Below are positions 57,726 through 64,000 of a stretch of DNA of 64,000 bases, piece after piece. A model generated the notes under the pieces. It ran no database searches. It was not told the origin of the DNA and worked only from the letters and a program-made list of their open reading frames with translations. The first letter of the stretch is position 1; every line of letters starts with the position of its first letter. The position numbers and the translations under genes were made by a program. The DNA is taken from assembly GCA_036927565.1 (NCBI GenBank), contig JAYESD010000001.1, positions 74,109,751 to 74,173,750 on the forward strand, read 5' to 3'. Source of the DNA: Tuctoria greenei. Its lineage: Eukaryota; Streptophyta; Magnoliopsida; Poales; Poaceae.

Positions 57726-58989
57726 GACCATCTCTTTAGCTCTCACTTGTATTTTCTCTTCTTCTTCCTCAATTTTGTAATCCCTTGTCTCCAGATGTAA
57801 TCTCCTGTCTCCAGATGAATGAAATCCCCAAATTTTTGTGAATTTCATTTTTTGTCTTGAACATCTTTATCTTCACTTGGCCCCCTGGTAGATGTACACA
57901 ATTTGATTGTGAACATGTACCAAAAGGATATTGAGTTTTGTTGAAGACGAATTTGCTCCGAACTTGTAGAATTTAGGTCCGAAGTCTTTGAAAGTGAAGG
58001 TCCCCTGAAGTTGTCGGAGCTTAGAAGCTCCGGCAATTTCCATCGCTGGAGCTTGGTAGCTCCGGCAATAGCCTCTATCAACACGTAGAGCGTCGATAGT
58101 TACTCCTCCGAGGTGTCGGAGCTTATTAGCTCCGGCAGTGTCCTTTGCCAACACTTGGTTTGTTGGCAACAGACTCCATTTACGGGGTCTTCTCACCATC
58201 TTTTACTCAGCGTCGACGGTTGACCCCCTTGGGGGAGTCAGAGCTTGGTTAGCTCCGGCTTTTCTCCATCAACGTAGAGTTTATTTTTCCTGCACACTTA
58301 ATCCAAGAAAAATAGTAAAATTCGTTCCTTGTCTATAATTTCGTCGCGGCTTACGATTCTCAAGAAAATTTTATGTTCAACGCGATTTTAAATACAACTG
58401 GATGCGTTGTCTTTTCTCTTAGATCCAATTGTCCATGGACCCGCCTTACTTCGGCCTGCCGGGGTGTAGGTAGAGTGGCGTACTTAGGGTGCTTGACCAG
58501 GCTAAGTCGATAGCGCACTCCGGCCCTAGATTGGCTTGGCGGCTTTCAGACGAGTTGGCCATAAACGATATTTAAATCCAAAAGATCTGACAATACAACT
58601 CGAATCGTATATAAACTGGTCGAACTAAAAATTTCTTAAGAATTGCACGTCTCTGTTATAGACAAGAAAGAGAAAAATAAAAATGTCGAGCCTGCACAAA
58701 ATGAATGCACGTGGAGTCAATTTCACATGAAGATGTCTTTCATTATAGGTCTGAGGTACAGGGGAAACAAGTACACTCTTAGGGTACGGGACCAGGCTAA
58801 GTGTGTTTGGTTTCTCGTTTGACCCAGGGTAGTTAGCCACACTTTTAGTTCGGAGACTGTGACAAGTGCTGCATGAGCTTTGCGGACCTTTCGGGAAAGG
58901 TCCGACCGCTCTCCCGGAGGAACTACCCGACTCTGTACAATGACTCTATAACGTACATCTCAAGTTACTCAAGACTCACCTCCGTGATA
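57726..58989. other. Spacer of element G between integrase and the antisense gene
   Basis: No gene is supported. The 57770-57830 part has a 20-base tandem duplication (TCTCCAGATG repeated) and AATGAAAT, a possible polyadenylation region for the accessory gene. From 57990 to 58265 at least six AGCTCCGG or CGGAGCTT boxes recur, mostly as GGAGCTT-n-AGCTCCGG inverted pairs. The remainder is moderately AT-rich with no clear structure. Confidence 0.65.
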
Positions 58990-59847
58990 TTAAGTGTAGA
59001 ACTTACGGAGGTGCTCGATGTTCCAAGGATTTGGGAGAGGTGTCCCATCCTCGGTAGCCAAGCGAACGCTTCCGGGACGGGATACTTTGATCACTAGAAA
59101 GGGCCCCTCCATGCCGGGGGAGAGTTTGTTTAACCCTTCTCTGGATAGTATTCTCCGTAGCACCAGATCGCCTTCCTCGAGCTGTGGGTTGTGTACATGC
59201 CGCTGGTGATAACGCCGTAGAGCTTGGCGATATCGGGCATTCCGAACAGCTGCTTGGCACCTTCCCTCCTCGAGGAGGTCTAGGTCTTCACGCCGGAGCT
59301 GGTCCTGCGCGGCTTCGTCGAAGGTCCGGACCCGGAGCGAACCCAAGGTGATTTCCGGAGGAAGGATTGCTTCAGCTCCGTACACCAGAAAGAAGGGTGT
59401 TTCTCCGGTTGACCGGTTTAGAGAAGTCCTGTTGGCCCATAGAGTGGGCGGAAGCTCTTCGATCCAGTTGGCTCCGTGCTTTTTCAAGCGCTCATAGGCG
59501 CGCGTTTTGAGTCCTTTAAGGATTTTTGCATTTGCTCTCTCGGCTTGGCCATTGCTGGCTAGATGAGCTACGGAGGCGTAGCAAACTTGTATGCCGAGGT
59601 CTTCGCAATATCCTTGGAATGCGGAGCTTGTGAATTGAGTCCCATTATCAGTGATGATCTTGTTTGGGAATCCGAATCTGCTTACAATGGATTGCAGAAA
59701 GTTGATAGCAGATTGCTTGTTGATCGTCACAACTGGAGTTGCTTCCGGCCACTTGGTGAACTTGTCAATGGCGACGTACAGGAACTTGTAACCTCCGACG
59801 GCTCTTGGGAAGGGTCCCAAGATGTCCACCCCCCACACAGCGAAGGG
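58990..59847 (-). pseudogene. pol: Element G integrase core and C terminus
   Basis: The frame is open from the stop at 59848 to the end at 58990. The catalytic triad is complete: Asp in GVDILGPFP (about 59835), Asp in ITDNGTQF (about 59650) and Glu in NGQAERAN (about 59545). Downstream, TLWANRTS, TPFFLVYGAEA and the C-terminal GDLVLRR...L.P..EGPF segment follow the gypsy integrase plan. This part by itself looks undamaged. It is separated from the zinc-binding part only by the stop at 59848-59850. Confidence 0.88.
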
Positions 59848-61785
59848 TCATGTAGGAGGTATCATTTGTAAGGGCTGAGCAGGTGTATGAATTTGCTTTG
59901 CATGAAATTGGCATGCTTCGCATTTCTTCACCAGCTCAGTGGCATCCTGGAGCGCTGTAGGCCAGTAGAAGCCATGCCGAAAGGCTTTTCCGACCAGCGT
60001 GCGGGAAGATGCGTGGTTCCCACACTCGCCTCCATGGATTTCTGCGAGGAGCTCGCAGCCTTCTTCCCTTGTGATGCACCGCATTAGGATGCCGTTGGCA
60101 CCGCGCCTGTAGAGATCCCCTTCTACCAGCGTGTATCTTTTAGCCAATCTGACTACCCGGTCAGCGGATACATCATCGTCAGGAAGGATGTTGTCTTTCA
60201 AGTAGTTCCGGATCTCCGATATCCATGCATCGGAACTGACTTGAGCATTTGAGTCTTGCGTGCTGGGTTGCTCGGAGCTTCCGGCAGCACCTACGACCCT
60301 TGATGGCTGCCATGGTAACAGGGCCATCGGGACCGTCAGCTTCGGGATGCTGATCACGCCCCCTTCGTTCAGTTCGGCAGGCTGAACTGTGGGTTTTGAC
60401 AACCTCCGGACAAAGATCCCGTCAGGAGCCGGAGCTCCGGTTGACGCTTTAGTCGAGAGTTCGTCAGCTTCAGCGTTGTGGGCACGCTGAACATGGTGGA
60501 GGTCTAGGACTTCAAAGTCCTTCTGAAGCCTCTGGACTTCAAGGAGGTAAGCAGCTAGCTGGAGATTATTGCAGGAGCATTCACCCTTCACCTGCTTGAT
60601 GATGAGCTGTGAATCTCCTTTGACCAGCAGTTGCTTGACACCGTATGACAGTGCCACCTTTAGTCCGTAGATGAGTGCTTCATACTCCGTCATGTTGTTG
60701 GTTGCCTTGAAGTCAAGGTGCACCATGTATTTCACCTTCTCCCCAGTCGGTGCAAGGAGAAGGATTCCAGCTCCGGCCCCCTGCTTCTGCATGGAGCCAT
60801 CGAAGTAGAGGGTCCAGTGAGGCTCGGTGAAGGTTGGAGCTTGATGCTCCGTCTTCTGTTCACTGGGGCCCCCAGGGCTTGATGGAGAGGGAGTCCATTC
60901 CGCCACGAAATCTGCCAACGCTTGACTCTTGATGGCTTGCCTCGGAGTGAATTCGAGATCAAATTCAGCCAATTCCGCTGCCCACTTTGCAATATTCCCA
61001 GTTGAATTGGGATTATGCAAGATCGCTCGAAGTGGATAGGATGTCACCACCGAGACTTTGTGAGCTTGGAAGTAGTGTCGAAGCTTCCTGGAGGCAATAA
61101 GAACTGCATAAAGCAGCTTATGCACCTCTAGGTATCGAGTCTTGGCATCATGTAATACTTCACTGATGAAGTATACCGGGCGTTGAATGGTCCGGACCCT
61201 CCCGGAGGGGTCCGGAGCTTCCTCTTCATTGATCCGGACCCTGTCGGAGGAGTCCAGATTCTCTTCGGGGACTTCCGGGTTCTGGCTGGAGGAACCCGGA
61301 GCTTCTTCAGAAATGACCTGGACCCTCTTAGAGGAGTCTGGGTCTTCTGAAGTGACTTCTTGTGGATTTGAGTATGGGAGCTGGGACCCAGACTCACTTT
61401 TAGGAACCTCCGGTCCCTCCTGAAGGGGTCTGGATTCCTGAGTATGGGGTAGTTCCGGTCTCTCCGCAACCAGAACCATACTGACGACTTCGTCAGTAGC
61501 TGAAATGTAAAGCAACAAAGGCTCACCAGGGTTCGGAGCTACCATAATTGGTAGGGTGGTGAGGAACTGTTTCAGCTCCTGGAATGCCTTCTCTGCTTCT
61601 TCGGACCATTGGAATGGTCCGGACTTCCTCAACAACTTGAAGAAGGGAAGTGCCCGTTCCGCCAGTCTTGATATGAACCGGCTGAGGGCCGCTAGACACC
61701 CAGTTAACTTTTGGACGTCTTTGATGCGGGTTGGTGGCCGCATGTCTTCAATGGCTTTTCTCTTCGCCGGATTAGCCTCTATGCC
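59848..61785 (-). pseudogene. pol: Element G polyprotein: RT end, RNase H, second RNase H and integrase zinc domain
   Basis: The frame is open between stops at 61786 and 59848. From 61743 it has the RT thumb (KLTGCLAALSRFI) and the first RNase H (LLLYISATDEVVSMVLV). That domain is interrupted by about 90 low-complexity residues (61183-61458) and resumes with RPVYFISEVL and the TSYPLRAIL block. A linker follows, then a second, archaeal-type RNase H (60448-60819: LYFDGSMQKQGAGAGI, MTEYEALIYGL, GDSQLIIKQV, NAEADELS). The integrase HHCC module (HGGECGNHAS, CEACQFHAKQ) is at about 60040-59900. The stop at 59848 (TGA) lies where a Trp codon is expected. Confidence 0.88.
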
Positions 61786-62532
61786 CTAGTGACTTACTAG
61801 GAAACCAAGAAGTTTTCCGGAGTTAACCCCGAAGACACACTTGTCTGGGTTTAGCTTCGTGCGGGTGGCCCGCAGCTTGTCGAAGACAGCCTGCAAGGTG
61901 TCCAAGAGGGACTCCTTGTTCTTGACCTTGACCACGATGTCATCGACGTACACTTCCACTATGTCTCTGATGAGTTCTTCAAAAGTTTTGTACATAGCTC
62001 GTACAAAAGTTGAAGCTGCATTCTTGAGACCAAATGGCATGGTTGTGTAACAATACAATCCATCTACTGTGATGAATGAAGTATGCTCTTCATCTTCCCT
62101 AGACATCCTGATTTGATGATACCCAGAATATGCGTCTAGGAAACACAATAACTCACACCCGGAGGTGGAATCCACTATCTGATCTATTCTAGGTAGTGGG
62201 AATGGATCTTTTGGACATGCCTTATTCAGTGTGGTGTAGTCGATGCACATCTGAAGCTTCCCGCTGGCCTTGGGCACAACGACTGGGTTCGCCAGCCATT
62301 TTGGATGGAAGACTTCTCGGATGAATCCGGCTTCGAGCAACTTCTTCACTTCTTGTCGGATGAAGTTCTGCCGCTCTACGGATTGCTTCCGAGGCTTCTG
62401 ATGCACAGGCCGAGCATCGGGGTAAATCTTCAGATTGTGCTCAATCACTTCCCTGGGGATCCGAGGCATTTGTGATGGTTGCTAGGCAAACACGTCAACA
62501 TTAGCCCGGAGGAAAGTGATGAGCGCGAGTTC
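61786..62532 (-). pseudogene. pol: Element G reverse transcriptase (fingers and palm)
   Basis: The RT domain includes HPKWLANPVVVPK, MCIDYTTLNKACPKDPFPLP, LDAYSGYHQI and MPFGLKNAASTF. The YVDD catalytic box is intact (EVYVDDIVVK, about 61950). The domain would copy element RNA into DNA. In the same frame there are stops at 62482-62484 (TAG, in place of the Trp expected in the FAxQPSQMP block) and 61786-61788 (TAG after LVSH). No frameshift is present. Confidence 0.9.
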
Positions 62533-63396
62533 CTATTTGTCGTTCAACCCTCCCGATATACGGGTGGTTTGAGCGACATCGGAACCAATTTGGACGACTT
62601 TGACGGGAATGTCGGTGTCGCCGCTTGGCTGCACACGGGGTGCAGAGGTTGAGCCTCGATGACGAATGCTCGGGGGTTTCGGAGCTTGCTCCTGTCTGGA
62701 GTCCTCCTCTTGCGCCGTGGTGAGTGCATGGAGCTCCTCCAGAGCAGTTACTCCGGTGGTGCGATCTCCGCGGATCCGGAGAACGCCTACTGGTATTGGC
62801 ATCTTCAACACCAGGTATCCATAATGAGCAGCTGCCATAAATTTGTATAGGGCAGGTCTACCCAAGATGGCGTTGAATGGTAAGTTGATCTGAGCGACGT
62901 CGAAGACCAACTTCTCGGTGCGATACTTCTCCTGTGTCCCGAAGGTAACGGGGAGAGTTATAGCTCCGAGTGGGGTAATGGCCCCCGGACCTACTCCGGA
63001 GAAAGGTCGAGAGGGCTGGAGATCTAAAGGTCGGAGCTGAAGCTTGGTAAAAGCTTCAAAGCTTATGAGGTTCAGCCCCGAACCTCCATCCACCATAACA
63101 TGATGGAGCTGGATGTTATTAATGGTGGGAGATACCATCAAAGGTAACTGTCCAGCTCCGACCATGCTTCGAGGACAGTCCGAAGCATCAAAAGTGATGG
63201 ATGTGTCCATCCACTTTCGATGTGGCTCCGGTCTAGCTGTAGGAGCTACAGCGGCCATATCCCGCTGCATAGTCTTGATGACGCGACGGGAGGTGATGTC
63301 CCATGATCCACCAAAAATGGTGTTCATGGTTTTCCGACGCTCGTTGTCAGAGACGTCAGAGTCATCGTCGACGGAGGTGTAGACAGCCTTCAGTAC
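62533..63396 (-). pseudogene. pro: Element G protease region
   Basis: The frame is open between TAG codons at 63397 and 62533. The N-terminal part has MNTIFGGSWDITSRR, a motif often seen at this place in Tat elements. The retropepsin active site is VDGGSGLNLI (about 63095), with its catalytic Asp intact. ILGRPALYKFMA is the conserved C-terminal segment (about 62860). The tail (62540-62740) is Gln/Glu/Arg-rich. The domain would cut the polyprotein. Confidence 0.85.
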
Positions 63397-64000
63397 CTAT
63401 TTGGGGTCCTGAAACCCTAACTCCTCTTTAGCTGGAGCTTCGTCGACCTTCTGTTTTCCTTCCCTCTGTCAGAAAGGGGACCCTTCCCGGCGCTTGCTGT
63501 AGCGCTCGGTAAGGTTTTGGACCTCCCGGCAGTCTTCCAAACCGTGGTTGCCCGTTTTGTGAATGGGACACCACACTTTAGGTTTGCCATCGTCTTCGGA
63601 AGACGGTCGAGGTCGCTTCTCGGGACGTGGCCCCCGACCACCCGGAGTTGCAGCAGCTGCAACGTTGGATGTGCCGGCCGACGGCTTCTTCTTGCCATTG
63701 GTCTTCTTTTTCTTCTTGCCACTCCTGGAGGTAGCGGCTTCTTCTTTGGAGGATTTCTTGTGATCCTCCGAGGCTGGTTTGGAGTGCATTTCACGGCCCT
63801 CCGCAGCTCTGGCACATTTGTCTGCCAGGTTGAAGAGTTCCGTGACGCTGGTGATCTCTTTGATCGCCAGCTTCTCCAACATCTTCTTGTCCCGTACGCC
63901 CTGTCTGAATGCCACAATGACAGAAGCGCTTGAGATAGAAGGGATTGTGTTGCGTACCTGAGAGAACCTCTGGATGAAGGACCGCAAAGATTCTCCCCCT
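63397..64000 (-). pseudogene. gag: Element G gag, C-terminal part, leaving the window
   Basis: The visible part has RFSQVRNTIPSISSASVIVAF, the end of the gypsy gag domain, and FNLADKCARAAEG. A Lys-rich nucleic-acid-binding segment (63700-63760) and a C-x4-H-like zinc knuckle follow (CPIHKTGNHGLEDC, about 63570-63530). A TGA at 63469 and a TAG at 63397 interrupt the frame, which otherwise runs straight on into the protease. The start of gag lies to the right of the window. Confidence 0.85.

Larger units (their letters stand above)
52887..64000 (-). mobile_element. Element G: Tat-clade Ty3/gypsy retrotransposon with an antisense accessory gene
   Basis: The element runs off the right edge. Its 3' LTR is 52887-53725. 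Reading leftwards it has gag, protease, RT, RNase H, a second archaeal-type RNase H and integrase. An accessory gene on the plus strand follows, then the purine tract and the LTR. The double RNase H and an extra frame near the 3' LTR are known marks of the Tat clade. The left target duplication would be CCAAC (52882-52886); the right one is not visible. Confidence 0.9.

Noticed and set aside
56718..57848. A 376-codon minus-strand open frame
   Set aside because: It is antisense to the coiled coil of exon 2 and has no features of its own. The plus-strand frame shows clear heptads and a conserved-looking C terminus.

Overview
This window is plant nuclear DNA, most probably from a grass (Poaceae). 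It has no recognisable host gene. It is almost entirely a stack of LTR retrotransposons, with one small CACTA DNA transposon and one probable fragment of mitochondrial DNA. The grass assignment is an inference from the type of elements: SIRE/Maximus-like copia with LTRs that start TGAAAGCATCTAGG, Athila-like and Tat-like gypsy elements, and a CACTA element with CACTACTAC ends. Every coding region I could follow is a retrotransposon reading frame, and nearly all carry stops, frameshifts or deletions.

Left part (1-36665): a four-level nest. Element D is a copia on the minus strand, with its 3' LTR leaving the window at base 1 and its 5' LTR at 35687-36665. Its gag gene is split by element A (4661-34387, plus strand, Athila-like gypsy with gag and protease but no reverse transcriptase). 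A's internal region is split by element B (11118-32143, plus strand, degenerate copia; exact 5-bp duplication CCTGC). B's 5' LTR holds a 1256-bp non-autonomous CACTA element (12466-13721; 3-bp duplication GTC). B's tail between pol and the 3' LTR is split by element C (20485-30073, minus strand, about 4-kb LTRs, no reverse transcriptase; exact duplication TAGTA). A short stretch near 19730-19880 in B's tail reads like mitochondrial ccmFN.

Middle (36666-52886): elements E and F are two SIRE-like copia copies in tandem. They share the LTR at 44867-46286 and carry the same large pol deletion. E keeps a downstream accessory gene (42342-44501) that F lacks. F stops abruptly at about 50336 against the 3' part of an unrelated copia LTR. 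At 51.1-52.9 kb lie a diverged direct repeat with GGAGACG hairpins, an unassigned stretch, and the start of a gypsy-type LTR.

Right part (52887-64000): element G is a Tat-clade gypsy on the minus strand and runs off the right edge. Its gag-protease-RT-RNase H-second RNase H-integrase polyprotein stays in one frame for about 5 kb and is broken only by six stop codons. Between integrase and the 3' LTR it carries a long accessory gene on the opposite strand with a recognisable intron. A short CCGGAGCT/AGCTCCGG motif recurs in G's LTR, spacer and coding repeats.

The genes do not work together as a cellular pathway. They are independent element genomes whose insertion order can be read from target duplications: D first, then A, then B, then C and the CACTA element.
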